Below, in pieces: positions 53,312 to 62,801 of a stretch of 64,000 nt of DNA (position 1 is the first letter of the stretch; every line of letters begins with the position of its first letter). Origin of the DNA: JAWKOK01 sp963765875 (GTDB lineage: Bacteria > Chloroflexota > Anaerolineae > Caldilineales > Caldilineaceae); assembly GCA_963765875.1 (NCBI GenBank), contig CAVXYK010000010.1, forward strand, positions 243,250 to 307,249. The letters run 5' to 3'. Made by a program: the position numbers and the translations under genes. Below the pieces are notes generated by a model that had not been told where the DNA came from, made no database searches, and was given only the letters and a program-made list of their open reading frames with translations.

Positions 53312-53471
53312 GGTGGTTCCTTTCAGGTGCTGCTTGCTGCGTGGATGCTGCTGCGTACTTCGTACTGCGTAAGGTCTCGATTGCGAACGTCTCAGGTCAA
53401 CGAAATCAATAATCGTTGAGCATTATCAATTCAGCGTTAACCGTTTGGGTGTGTCTTGAACGGGTTGAACC

Positions 53472-53540
53472 AGCATTCCGGGATTAGGCCAGAACAATTT
53501 GGGGTGAACTGGAAAGGCAATGGCCTAATCCCGGAATGCT
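53472..53540. repeat. 20-bp perfect inverted repeat
   Basis: AGCATTCCGGGATTAGGCCA (53472-53491) and its exact complement (53521-53540) surround a 29-base loop just beyond the end of the Gfo/Idh gene. It may act as a terminator for that gene or be another palindromic element. Confidence 0.65.
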
Positions 53541-53561
53541 TCAAATGAGGCTAAATAGGCT

Positions 53562-54575
53562 CTAGCCATTCTCGTTGTCAATTTCACCCCGCCGTTTCAT
53601 GCCTGCTGCCTCGTACGCGGCGTCAATTACGCGCATATTGCTCACGCCATCAGCCGCATCGGTCGGATAATCCGCTCCGTCCACAGCTGCAACAAAGGCA
53701 TCGAGTTGATAGACATAGCTCGATCGCTTAGAAAATCGCTCCGAGCGTTTCTCCTCTGGTACATCCACAGTCAGCTTGTGGTAGACAAGATGAGGCAGGA
53801 TAATATTACCCACGCGCAGGCTGCCCCGCTCGCCGACAATGCGCAGATCAATGCGGAAGAGGGCACGCGAGCGAAAGGAACAGAATGTATGCGCCGTCGC
53901 GCCGTCGCCCAAGTCAAAACTGACGTCCATCGATCGATCGACCTGAGGGGACGAAAGCGTTGCATCTGCGCGGATGACGCTCGGCTCTACGCCGCTGAAG
54001 TGGCGGATCATATGGATTGTGTAACAGCCCAAGTCCATGAGGGCGCCGCCGCCAAGCTCATAGCGGAGTCGGATATCGTCGGGCCGCATCATCAACGTGC
54101 AAAACTGGGCATCGATATGACGCACTGCGCCGATCTCACCGCTGTCCAGGATCTCCTTGGTTCGTTTGGCCAGCGGATGATAGCGATAGTGGAAGGCTTC
54201 GAAGAGCACTAGTCCAGCCTCACCAGCGACATGGGCCATCTCTGCCGCCTCCTCAGCATTGGCAGCCATCGGCTTCTCGCAGAGCACATGCTTGCCGGCG
54301 CGCAGCGCCTTGATTGACCACTCGGCGTGCAGGCTATTGGGCAGCGGATTGTAGATGGCGTCGATCTCAGGATCGGTGAGTAAGGCGTCGTAGGAACGAT
54401 GGACGCGGGGAATGGCGTACTTGCGTGCGAATCGGGCAGCCCGGTCGACATCTCGCGCAGCGACAGCAACAACTTCGACGTTTGGGTTGTCTAGCGCCGG
54501 CGCGAGAATAGCACGCGGCGCAATGCGCGCCGTACCCAATAGGCCGATCCGAAGCGAAGATGGTTTCGCTGTCAT
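53562..54575 (-). CDS. Gfo/Idh/MocA family oxidoreductase
   Basis: The 337-residue protein has the N-terminal NAD(P)-binding fold (LRIGLLGTARIAPRAILAPA, VEVVAVAARDVDRAARFARK), the family motif GKHVLCEKPMAANAEEAAEM with the catalytic Lys of EKP, then FEAFHYRYHPLAKRTKEIL and GALMDLGCYTIHMIRHFSG in the substrate-side domain. Members oxidise or reduce sugars and inositols. It stands alone between the response regulator and the IS3 element; its substrate is unknown. Confidence 0.85.
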   Translation of the reverse strand: MTAKPSSLRIGLLGTARIAPRAILAPALDNPNVEVVAVAARDVDRAARFARKYAIPRVHRSYDALLTDPEIDAIYNPLPNSLHAEWSIKALRAGKHVLCEKPMAANAEEAAEMAHVAGEAGLVLFEAFHYRYHPLAKRTKEILDSGEIGAVRHIDAQFCTLMMRPDDIRLRYELGGGALMDLGCYTIHMIRHFSGVEPSVIRADATLSSPQVDRSMDVSFDLGDGATAHTFCSFRSRALFRIDLRIVGERGSLRVGNIILPHLVYHKLTVDVPEEKRSERFSKRSSYVYQLDAFVAAVDGADYPTDAADGVSNMRVIDAAYEAAGMKRRGEIDNENG

Positions 54576-54680
54576 AGCCTCATTGCCCTAGCCCCACACT
54601 CGTCTTGTGGCACAGATGACTCTACTGCAAGAACAAGAGATCAGCCAAGCGGAATGTGTCAATAGTCTTAGACAGTGAAA

Positions 54681-55859
54681 TCAAACAATTACTGTAGCAG
54701 TTGTGGTGTGGTCACCCCCTTGCCAGCGATGGCCGATTGTGTCCCGGTGCTCGTCGGCGTCAAGGGCTTCGCAAGTCGGCAAAACGCCGCCGACCCTTGA
54801 CTCCTCCTGTGCGCCGGAAGGGCTGCTCGGTATCGCTGGCAAGGGGGAGGTCTCTGGCTCCGACTCACCGGTGCCGCCAAACGAAGGGGTCGGTGGATTG
54901 ATCCAGACTGCCCCTGGTAGCTGCGGTGGAATCGGTACTCCTTTCACAAATCGTTCTGGATGTTGCTCGTAAGCAGCCTGCAAGACCTGTTGTCGTTTCT
55001 CATTGACCTGAGCAGCCAGGCCGTAGTGGACGGTGGCCGGCGCCATCAAGGCGATACCTGTATGACGATGCTCCTGATTGTACCAACTGACAAACGCTCG
55101 TGCCCACGTCCGGGCATCCTCAATGGAGCCGAAGCGTTGCGGATAGTCCGGTCGATACTTCATGGTCTTGAACTGAGCCTCGCTGAATGGATTGTCATTC
55201 GACGTGTGCGGCCTCGAATGGCTCTTGACTACATTCAGGTCGCTCAGCAACTGCTCCATACTCTTGGCGATCATCGGCGACCCCCGGTCGGCATGCAAGG
55301 TGAGCTGCTCTTTGTCGATCTGCTGCTTGCGGCAACTCTCACTGACAAGCTGTCGGGCCAACGCCTCCGATTCCTGGGGAGCGATGAGCCAGCCCACGAT
55401 GTAGCGGCTGAAAATATCCAGGACCACGTAGAGATAGAAGTAGCTCCACTTGACCGGACCCTTGAGCCGGGTGATGTCCCAGGACCAGACTTGGTTGGGG
55501 CCGGTTGCCAACAGCTCTGGCTTCTGATAGACCGGGTGACGCAGTTGGTTGCGCCGCTCTCGCACTTCACCGCTCTCGGCCAACACCCGATACATGGTAC
55601 GCCAGTGACAATGGTAGACGCCTTCATCCAACAGGACGGCGTAGACCTGCCGAGGAGAAGCATCTTGGAAACGCTCGCTGTTGAGCACAGAGCGAACCGT
55701 CTCCTTCTCCTCGGCGGTCAGTCCTCGAGGCGACGGAGCCGGCGACTCTTCCACACTGCCCGTTGGCGTCGGTCGACGACGCCAGTAGAGCGTACTGCGT
55801 GGAAAGGCCAGCGCGTCACAGGCTGTGGTGACCGGCACCGAGGCCGTCAACTCGTCCAC
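54681..55859 (-). CDS. IS3-family transposase OrfB (rve integrase core)
   Basis: The 392-residue protein begins GTG just after an AGAGAGG site, 8 bases behind orfA. It has an HTH_21-like segment (KETVRSVLNSERFQDASPRQ, VYAVLLDEGVYHCHWRTMYR) and an rve catalytic core: NQVWSWDITRLKGPVKWSYF (first Asp), LTLHADRGSPMIAKSMEQLL (second Asp), TSNDNPFSEAQFKTMKYRPD (Glu). A Pro/Ser-rich tail of about 70 residues (TPSFGGTGESEPETSPLPAI) is longer than usual. Confidence 0.85.
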   Translation of the reverse strand: MDELTASVPVTTACDALAFPRSTLYWRRRPTPTGSVEESPAPSPRGLTAEEKETVRSVLNSERFQDASPRQVYAVLLDEGVYHCHWRTMYRVLAESGEVRERRNQLRHPVYQKPELLATGPNQVWSWDITRLKGPVKWSYFYLYVVLDIFSRYIVGWLIAPQESEALARQLVSESCRKQQIDKEQLTLHADRGSPMIAKSMEQLLSDLNVVKSHSRPHTSNDNPFSEAQFKTMKYRPDYPQRFGSIEDARTWARAFVSWYNQEHRHTGIALMAPATVHYGLAAQVNEKRQQVLQAAYEQHPERFVKGVPIPPQLPGAVWINPPTPSFGGTGESEPETSPLPAIPSSPSGAQEESRVGGVLPTCEALDADEHRDTIGHRWQGGDHTTTATVIV

Positions 55860-55867
55860 GACCTCTC

Positions 55868-56251
55868 TTACGATGGTTCGGCTTCGGTCAGCGATTCCAA
55901 GACTTGCGCCAATTTTTTTTGGGCAGCGATGATGAGCTCAGCCTGCTCCAACTGCTTGCGTAGACGCTCGTTCTCGCGTCGCAGTCTCGCCAACTCAGCC
56001 GCTTCTTCGTCTTTCTTGCGGCCTCGCTTCTTCGGCTTCAACCCGGCAAGCTCTCCGGCTTCCCGTTGCCGACGCCAGGTCGTCAGATGCGACGAATACA
56101 GCCCTTCCCGCCGCAACAGAGCGCCCATCTCTCCGTGCTCTGTGCAGCCATCTGCTTCCTCCAGGATGCGTCGTTTGTACGCCGCTGTGAAGGTGCGCCG
56201 TTTGGCTTTCGTTCTCACTTCTGGATCTAACATCTTCCGCTCGCCGTTCAT
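55868..56251 (-). CDS. IS3-family transposase OrfA (HTH protein)
   Basis: Starting at ATG 56251 (or 56233), the protein reads KAKRRTFTAAYKRRILEEAD, GALLRREGLYSSHLTTWRRQ, an HTH of the IS3 OrfA/transposase_8 type, then a leucine-zipper-like coiled coil (EEAAELARLRRENERLRKQL). It recognises element ends with OrfB. A run of eight A occurs near its end (IIAAQKKLAQVLES), which could allow slippage into the OrfB frame, but OrfB also has its own start. Confidence 0.8.
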   Translation of the reverse strand: MNGERKMLDPEVRTKAKRRTFTAAYKRRILEEADGCTEHGEMGALLRREGLYSSHLTTWRRQREAGELAGLKPKKRGRKKDEEAAELARLRRENERLRKQLEQAELIIAAQKKLAQVLESLTEAEPS

Positions 56252-56345
56252 TGCATGGGTGGTCTGATACACGATTCTTTCGTACCTTTCTTCGCCCTTG
56301 CATTCTACACTAATTTCAGCGCTACCACTGTCCAACCCTATTGTG

Positions 56346-56618
56346 GCACAAAGGGCAGATGAACACTGATGGCTTCAGATAACCCCAGATAAGGTCTGAA
56401 TAGCAAAGGAGCAGCTCAAATATCATCTGTGAAAATCAGTTGTTTATCTGTGGCCATCTGTGGCGAATTTTCGTTCTTGCAGGAGAGTCAACCGTACTGG
56501 AAGGTCTACCACGCTCTCCTCCGCGGAACTACTTTATCATAAAAGGAATTGGATCATGGTACGATGACGAAGGCATTGTACAACCCAGATAGAGCACAAG
56601 CATCGAAGGGATACGAAT
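56346..56618. other. Intergenic, no gene seen
   Basis: A short ATCTGTGGCCATCTGTGGCG direct repeat lies near 56447-56466, and similar CTGTGTGAATCTGTGAC-type phrases occur at 35588 and 50370. No gene or clear promoter is identified before the MscS gene. Confidence 0.4.
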
Positions 56619-57998
56619 ATGGGGGACGAATTACTCACGATAGATTTACCCGGCTTCTTGGATACGATTCTACCCATGCTGGAGCGACCAGCTGTTCAAC
56701 GTCAACTACTGACGGTGGCTTTGATCTTCTTGCTGTCATGGCTGCTGCCGAAAACGATAGAGAAGCTATTAGCACAACGGATCAGCCTCGATTCCACTGT
56801 CAATGAACATGTGCCTGCTCGTTGGCGAACGCTAGCCGTTCGATTCGTGCGCGCGCTGCGCCAAACCTATTTTCCTCTCTTGGGCATTCTGTTCAGTGCT
56901 GTTTCTATCCGCATGTTCGAATCGCAGGGCTGGCTTCACGGCCTACTTGGCCAGATACAGCTCTTCTTCTTGCTGCTGCTGGGCTATCGAATTCTCGTAG
57001 CCATCTTGTACGTGCTTCTCAGTGAGTCCCAGGCCCGCAAATATCACAGCCGCTTCCTACGTCCCTTGTTTGTGATCGTCGTTCTGGTCGGACTAAACCA
57101 AGTGCTTTCGGGGATCGTGCCCATTGCCGAAATCACACTGTTCACCGTCACCGGCCAGGGACTCACACTCGAATCGATCTTTATAGCCGGCGTTGTCTTC
57201 TACTTTTTTCTGGCCTGCTCCTGGCTGGTGGATGATCTTCTGGATGGCATCGTTTTGCCGCGCTTCAACCTGGAACGGGGTATCGCCAATACCATCAGCA
57301 CGATCGCTCAATACGCCATTATGTCGGTGGGTTTACTGGCGACCCTGGCGACGCTGGGACTCGATCTGTCATCCGTGGCAATCATTGGCGCCGGTCTTTC
57401 TGTCGGCATTGGCTTTGGCCTCCAGGGTCCGGTTGCTGACTTCGTCAGTGGTCTCCTGATGCTCTTTGAACGGACAGTTCGTCCAGGAGATATGATCGAG
57501 ATGGGTACTAGATTTGGCACCATCGAACGTGTCAGTGCCCGCTTCACTACGGTGCGTACCCCTGACAACATTGAACTTATCGTTCCCAATAAAGACCTCT
57601 TGGCCACCACGGTTACGACCTATACGCACGCTGAGCGCTCCATTCGCTTGTTGATCCCAGTGGGTGTAAGTTACGACAGCGATCCGTCTGAGGTGCGAGA
57701 AGCGCTGCTTGATGCGGCATCTCGCCACGGCTTGGTCGTGAAACGGCCAGAGCCGGTTGTTTTCTTCATGAACTACGGCGCGTCCAGTATTGACTTTGAG
57801 CTAGGTATCTGGGTAGCGGACCCCGACAACATCCGTAAAGTACGAAGCGACCTGCGGTTTATTATCTGGGAAGAATTTAAGCGCCGCAATATCGAAATTC
57901 CATTTCCACAGAGCGATCTCCACATCCGCAGCGGCGTGCCGTGGATACAGGCAGCGGATCAAGACACTGACAACGAAACGATACAGACAGCAAAGTAG
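56619..57998 (+). CDS. mscS: MscS-family mechanosensitive ion channel
   Basis: The 459-residue protein has five or so membrane helices, ending with the pore helix and beta domain: LGLDLSSVAIIGAGLSVGIG, FGLQGPVADFVSGLLMLFER, VRPGDMIEMGTRFGTIERVS, RTPDNIELIVPNKDLLATTV, then a cytoplasmic vestibule ending RRNIEIPFPQSDLHIRSGVP. The FPQxxLH motif closes the C-terminal domain. It opens under membrane tension during osmotic downshock. N-terminal extra helices make it larger than E. coli MscS. The lipoprotein gene follows 10 bases after the stop. Confidence 0.9.
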   Translation: MGDELLTIDLPGFLDTILPMLERPAVQRQLLTVALIFLLSWLLPKTIEKLLAQRISLDSTVNEHVPARWRTLAVRFVRALRQTYFPLLGILFSAVSIRMFESQGWLHGLLGQIQLFFLLLLGYRILVAILYVLLSESQARKYHSRFLRPLFVIVVLVGLNQVLSGIVPIAEITLFTVTGQGLTLESIFIAGVVFYFFLACSWLVDDLLDGIVLPRFNLERGIANTISTIAQYAIMSVGLLATLATLGLDLSSVAIIGAGLSVGIGFGLQGPVADFVSGLLMLFERTVRPGDMIEMGTRFGTIERVSARFTTVRTPDNIELIVPNKDLLATTVTTYTHAERSIRLLIPVGVSYDSDPSEVREALLDAASRHGLVVKRPEPVVFFMNYGASSIDFELGIWVADPDNIRKVRSDLRFIIWEEFKRRNIEIPFPQSDLHIRSGVPWIQAADQDTDNETIQTAK

Positions 57999-58008
57999 AA
58001 AACAGGCT

Positions 58009-60512
58009 ATGCGACAACACTCATCTCTCCAAGACATAAAATGGCCGATCCTTGCCTGCCTTCTTCTGTTTGGGCTGGTTCTAGCGGCCTGTCGGCCAGG
58101 CCAGGATGCAGCACCGGACGACCTGAGCGGCACAGTCATATTGTGGCATGATCTGGGCGAAGAAGACGCCTTGGTGCTCGAACAGATTGCCTCGAATTTC
58201 GTTGAGATTCATCCGGAAGTGAAGGTCGAGACCATATCGGCGGATCCCTCTGAGTTACGCCAGCGTTTTGAGACAGCCTCTGACTCAGGGCTGGGGCCCG
58301 ATCTGTTGCTCGGATCCAGCAGTTGGATAATGCCACTGGCTGATAGCGGTCGGATCACACCCCTTGATGGCCTGATCGCGCCGGAATTTTGGGACCAATA
58401 TCTGCCGGCTGCAGTCGCAACCACAAAATATGACGGGCAATTCTACGCCATTCCCGAATCGTTGCGTATGATGGGCCTGTACTACAACAAGCGCCTGGTC
58501 GAGAATCCGCCCGCTACACTGGACGACCTTCTGGTACAGGTTGGAGAAGGGAAAAAAGATCGGCATGAGTTCTGCCTTCTCCAGCATGTTCTGGGGGATT
58601 CGAGCCTTCGGTGGTGAGCTGATGGACGAGGATGGACGGATCATATTAGATCGAGGCGGATTCGCCAATTGGCTGGCCTGGCTGGCCGCCGCACAGCCCG
58701 GGCCGAATTTTCTCATCGACAGAGACAGAGAGACGTTGCGTACTCTTTTTGGCGATGGCGAACTTGCCTATCTTATCGATGGCTCATGGGCGGCACAAGA
58801 TCTGCGGAATCTGGTCGGCGCAGAGGTTCTGGGCGTTGCATCGCTTCCCGCAGGACCGATCGGGCCAGCCAGTCCACTGTTGGAAACCAACGCATTTATG
58901 TTGAGCGCTGCCTCGTCTGAAAGACAACAGACATTGGCCGTTGAATTGGCCAAGTTCATCACAAACCCTGAACAGGCAACGACCTTGATGCGTCGCGGCG
59001 ATCGCATTCCTGCTTCAAGCCGCATTCTGATCAACCCCAGTGTAGATCCGATTGCGTTTCCATTCGTCGCCCAGGCCCGCAACGCCATTCCATATGAAAA
59101 CACCAGGACAATGGATGCCGTGATCAACATCGGCGCTGGTGTATACAATCGGGCTTTGCAGGGTGTGGAAGGCCCTGTGGTAGCGGCTAGCAACATTTCC
59201 GCCACAATCAATGAGGCGTTAGGGTTTCCACCACAAAATGCCACGGCGTCCACATGTGAACAGCTTGGGGTATTGGAAATCTGGCACAGCTTGGATGAAG
59301 AAAACGCTGTGACTTTACAGAGGATGGCGAGTCGTTTTCGAGAGCAGTGTCCAAACCTTGTGGTGCAGCTAAGCAGCTACGAACCGCAAGCATTGGTGGA
59401 ACTACTCACATCAGACGCCACGCAGCTGCCTGAACTCGCGCTACTGTCCAGCCAAGACGTCACATCGCTCGCAGAGAGTGAGTCGGTCCGCACTCTGTCG
59501 GCCACAATTGCTGCCGAGAGGCTGCAATCATTTCAGCCGCCGGCGGTTCAATCGTGGCTGGTCGGCGAGCGCCTCTATGGTGTGCCCTTTGCCCTGGAAC
59601 TGCCAGTCCTCTACTTCAATCGCACGTTGGTTGAGAATCCGGCACGCACGCTTGATGCGCTGATTGCTGATGGCGCAGCAGAACTGCCGACGGCCCTGAA
59701 TACCGACTTCGTCCAGGCCAATTGGGGCCTCCCGGCCTTTGGCGGCAGGATCTTCGATGCTGATAGACGTGCAGTTTTGGACGAGGGTGGATTCAGCCAA
59801 TGGCTCGACTGGCTGCAAGCTGCGCGTACCAAAGACGGGGCCATATCTGGATACGGATGAAAATAGATTGCTGGAGCGTTTCCTGAGCGGCGATGTTGCC
59901 TATTACGTTGGCGGTCCGAACGCACTCGCCTCGGCTGAGGCTGCTCTTGGCGAAGAGAATGTTGGCGTAATCCGACTGCCGACTGGACCGGTTGCCGAGG
60001 CGTCACCAGTGCTTACCAGCCAAGGATTTGTCGTGCCGGGCAGGGCTAGCGATGACCAGGCCGCCAATGCGATGCTCTTCATTGAGTATGCGACCGATGT
60101 AGACATGCAGACTTTGTTGATGAAATCGGCTCGAAAGGTTCCTGTCAACATTGCAGTCGACTACACCGCTGATCCGGCCATCAGCGTTTTTCTGGAGCAA
60201 TCACAGAGCGCCACCGTCTATCCGAACATCACAGAGATGGCGGCTGTAGAGGAATACGGCAGAGAAGCCTATGCCGCGATCGAAAGCGATCCTGTATTGT
60301 CGGAGGAGGAATTGGACGACTTGGTCGAGGAACTCACCGAGGCGATCAATGTGGCCAACGGCTTTCCGCCCTCGCTGCCGGAACAACCTGAACAAGAGGA
60401 TCTGAGCAACGAGGCCGGTGATGTAGAAGGTGCCGGTGATGTAGAAGCCAGTGATGTAGAAGCCAGTGATACAGAAGCCGGTGATGCAGAAACCGATGAA
60501 GTAGGCGAGTAG
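58009..60512 (+). CDS. Lipoprotein with two tandem solute-binding modules, two frameshifts
   Basis: A lipoprotein signal ends LVLAAC. Module 1 starts GTVILWHDLGEEDALVLEQI, and module 2 starts LGVLEIWHSLDEENAVTLQR; each continues as an extracellular solute-binding protein of sugar type (PATLDDLLVQ..., FGGELMDEDGRIILDRGGFA versus FGGRIFDADRRAVLDEGGFS). Frames join at about 58550 (in GGGAAAAAAG) and about 59838 (in ACGGGGCC), both homopolymers. The tail has a degenerate VEASD/TEAGD repeat. No permease or ATPase is nearby, so a sensing or scavenging role with MscS or the kinase is speculative. Confidence 0.75.
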
Positions 60513-60577
60513 GTCAGGGTGGACCTGGCTTTGACCGGGTCGGTATGCATGAACTAGTTCTTCGTTACGGTGGTTCT

Positions 60578-60648
60578 TGTCATTCCGAACGGAGTGAGGA
60601 ATCTTGACGCTGCAGATCTCGAGATTCCTCACTCTGTTCGGAATGACA
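60578..60648. repeat. Palindromic element P, copy 3
   Basis: TGTCATTCCGAACGGAGTGA plus GGAATCT pairs with AGATTCC plus TCACTCTGTTCGGAATGACA around a loop of about 20 bases. Nearly identical to the copy at 42802-42872; third member at 14182-14264. Confidence 0.8.
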
Positions 60649-60689
60649 GGCACTGTTGCTTGTGCAAAACTCGCTCTCAAGCCGCAGTA

Positions 60690-60975
60690 GAACCGTAGGT
60701 GCGGTTGCAAACCGCACGATCTCTAGACAGAATGCGCGGTTGCAAACCCATGCGCATCAAGCTAAGTTGCCCCTCGAATTGCCGTCGATTTCGGCAGGGA
60801 TAAATCCCGCCGCTAATAGCGATAAGCCGCCTCAGCGGCTGAACTCTAGCGCCTGAGGGCGCTTTTCACTGTTAGCAGCCGGCTTCAGCCGTTGCTGCGT
60901 GCCGGTTCAAATCGGTGCGGAATTTGACATAATCCTCAACTTGGTGCGTATGGGCTGCAAACCGCACCTACACTA
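60690..60975. repeat. Dispersed repeat R, copy 2, in a 530-bp gap
   Basis: Modules in order: GGTGCGGTTGCAAACCGCAC palindrome, ACCCATGCGCATCAAGCTAA, GGCAGGGATAAATCCCGCC, GCGCCTGAGGGCGCTTTTCA with CTGTTAG, then CTCAACTTGGTGCGTATGGG and GCAAACCGCACCTACA closing the element in reverse. The same module order is found at 21871-22052, and the CATCAAGCTAAGG module is also at 35076. The remainder of 60513-61043 shows no gene. Confidence 0.65.
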
Positions 60976-61043
60976 CCTGACCACAACAGATCTGGACAAC
61001 AGGTCTGTTTGTAACCGGTACCGGGCATTTGCGTACGGCTACC

Positions 61044-62371
61044 CTATCCGACCGGCACTTCCAGCCGAACAGTCGTCCCTTCACCCGGTATGCTCACTAC
61101 GGTCAACTCACCGTTGATCATGCCGGCGCGTTCGTGGAGCCCGCGCAGACCGTAGTGCTCATCGTCTTCATCAACTTCGCTGGCCAACTGCTCAGAGACA
61201 TCAAAACCCTGCCCAAAATCTTCAATCTGCAATACGACGGCCCCGTCCTTCTGGATAAGCGTGACGATGACCGAGCGTGTGCCGGAATGCTTGACCACGT
61301 TGGCCAGCGCCTCCTGGGCCGTGCGATAGATAGCCTGTTCCGCCGCTGGAGAAAGACCGTCGATATCCTCACAGAGGTCGATCGCATGGCAAGGCCGTTG
61401 CGCGCCGCCGTTGCCGTTGCCAGATTGTCGACTGCCAGTACCAATCCCAGATCCTCCAGCGGTGAAGCGCGCAGCGCCTGCAAGGCCCGTCGAGTCTCGG
61501 TCAGGCCGGAGCGTGCATTGGCGCGTGCTTTGACCAGCAATTCGTGGGCCTGGTCTGGGGCTTTTCGCCAAACACTCTCGACTGCCTCCAACTGCACCGA
61601 CAACGAACTGAGCCTATGGGCCAACGTGTCATGTAGTTCACGTGCCAGTCGGTTGCGTTCATGGCTGACGGCAAGCTGCTCGACAGTGGCTGCGTAGTGG
61701 CTCAGGCGTGCATTGGCATCCGCCAGCTTCTGGCGCTGTTCACGCTGCGCACCGATCATGCGCGTGATGACATAGCCGACGATCAGGTAGATGATGGCGC
61801 GACTGAAGGTAACACCGACGACAATCCAAGATTCTATCGATTCCGGACGCCAAACCAGCCAGGTCAACAGTAGCTCAATCACTGTCGTCGCAGCCACAAA
61901 GAGAAATACTTCGCGGTAACGGTACTGCCAGGCGATCAGCGTCAACGGCAGAAAGAGCGCCAGGACCAACTGCCAGCCCGTGCCGATGACCGCGTACTGG
62001 ATATCCACCGGAAGCTCTACCGAAAAAAGGTAGCTCAATGTCAGCGCTCGCTCCAATAGCGGCGCAAGGGTGGCGATGGTGAGGCCCAATGGCAGGTAGA
62101 AGCGTCCCAACTGCTCTTGAAGACCGGGCCACCAGAGATAGACAATCAGCAGCAGCAGCCAGAGAACCATCCAACTGCTTCCGCGATTTGGGTCGCGGTC
62201 GCCGATGAGAAGCCCTGCCGCGGTAGCCACAAAAACAAAGCCAAGGTGTACGCCGACAATCAGCCGGAAGACTGACAGGAGACCCGGCTCCAATTCGTTG
62301 GCGGCCGGCTCGATATAGGTGTCTATGGCGGTATTGGTAGCGGTGTTTGGTGCGTCCAGTTGCTCTGACAT
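61044..62371 (-). CDS. HisKA_3-type membrane sensor histidine kinase, frameshifted
   Basis: ATG at 62371 (MSEQLDAPNTATNTAI) is preferred because a TATACT box lies just upstream; ATG at 62407 is the longer option. Six or so membrane helices (LLSVFRLIVGVHLGFVFVAT ...) precede the dimerisation motif HERNRLARELHDTLAHRLSS with the phospho-His. The ATPase domain (AIYRTAQEALANVVKHSGTR, QIEDFGQGFDV, YGLRGLHERAGMINGELTV) lies in another frame down to 61044. The shift is near 61390. Such LiaS/DesK-like kinases signal to NarL-type regulators. It is divergent from the ABC exporter genes, its probable target or partner. Confidence 0.8.
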
Positions 62372-62538
62372 GAATGTAGTATAGCAGGAGCGCCGTTCTT
62401 CGCCCATGCCCAGCGTTCAGATCTGGGCATGAGTTCAGCCATGAGCGGAGATGAGTAGACTCATGAGCCCAGGTGAATGGTAGCACTAGCGTGTGATAGG
62501 TAGGATGGGTATGATCTGCAGGACAGAATATGAATCGG

Positions 62539-62651
62539 GTGTGCTCAACCAGCTTTGAGCACCTCGAGGCCCTCCGGGAGGGCTATGACGTGAGACTGGG
62601 AACTACATAGTGCCCCTCCCGGAGGATCTCTTCAACCGATTTTGAACACAC
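62539..62651. repeat. Palindromic intergenic element A, copy 2
   Basis: Core arms GCCCTCCGGGAGGGC (62569-62583) and GCCCCTCCCGGAGG (62612-62625), with outer GTGTGCTCAA/TTGAACACAC arms, define a longer version of the element at 5518-5580. It lies in the divergent region between the kinase and ABC genes. The remaining bases of 62372-62801 hold the putative promoters but no gene. Confidence 0.6.
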
Positions 62652-62801
62652 TCATATCAATCGGAGCTAGCCAACGGTAATGGTTAACGGTGAATTGATG
62701 ATGGTTAATTGTCAATTGCCTTGTCGGCCAGACACATACGCAACCGAAACCTTACGCAGCACGCAGCACGAAACACGCATCATCTTCCGGAGAACGCACA
62801 C

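Larger units (their letters stand above)
54655..56345 (-). mobile_element. IS3-family insertion sequence
   Basis: Two consecutive transposase genes on the minus strand (orfA then orfB) mark an IS3-type element. Ends are approximate. GTCAATAGTCTTAGACAGTG near 54658-54677 and the complement of CCACTGTCCAACCCTATTG near 56325-56343 share CAATAG and GACAGTG, consistent with imperfect terminal repeats. Both frames appear intact, so the copy may be active or recent. Confidence 0.75.

Noticed and set aside
55900..55930. Programmed -1 frameshift joining orfA and orfB of the IS3 element
   Set aside because: An A-run exists, but orfB has its own GTG with a ribosome-binding site and a full-length frame, so a fusion was not annotated.
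54960..56267. 435-codon plus-strand ORF across the IS3 element
   Set aside because: Antisense to both transposase frames, which carry HTH and DDE motifs.
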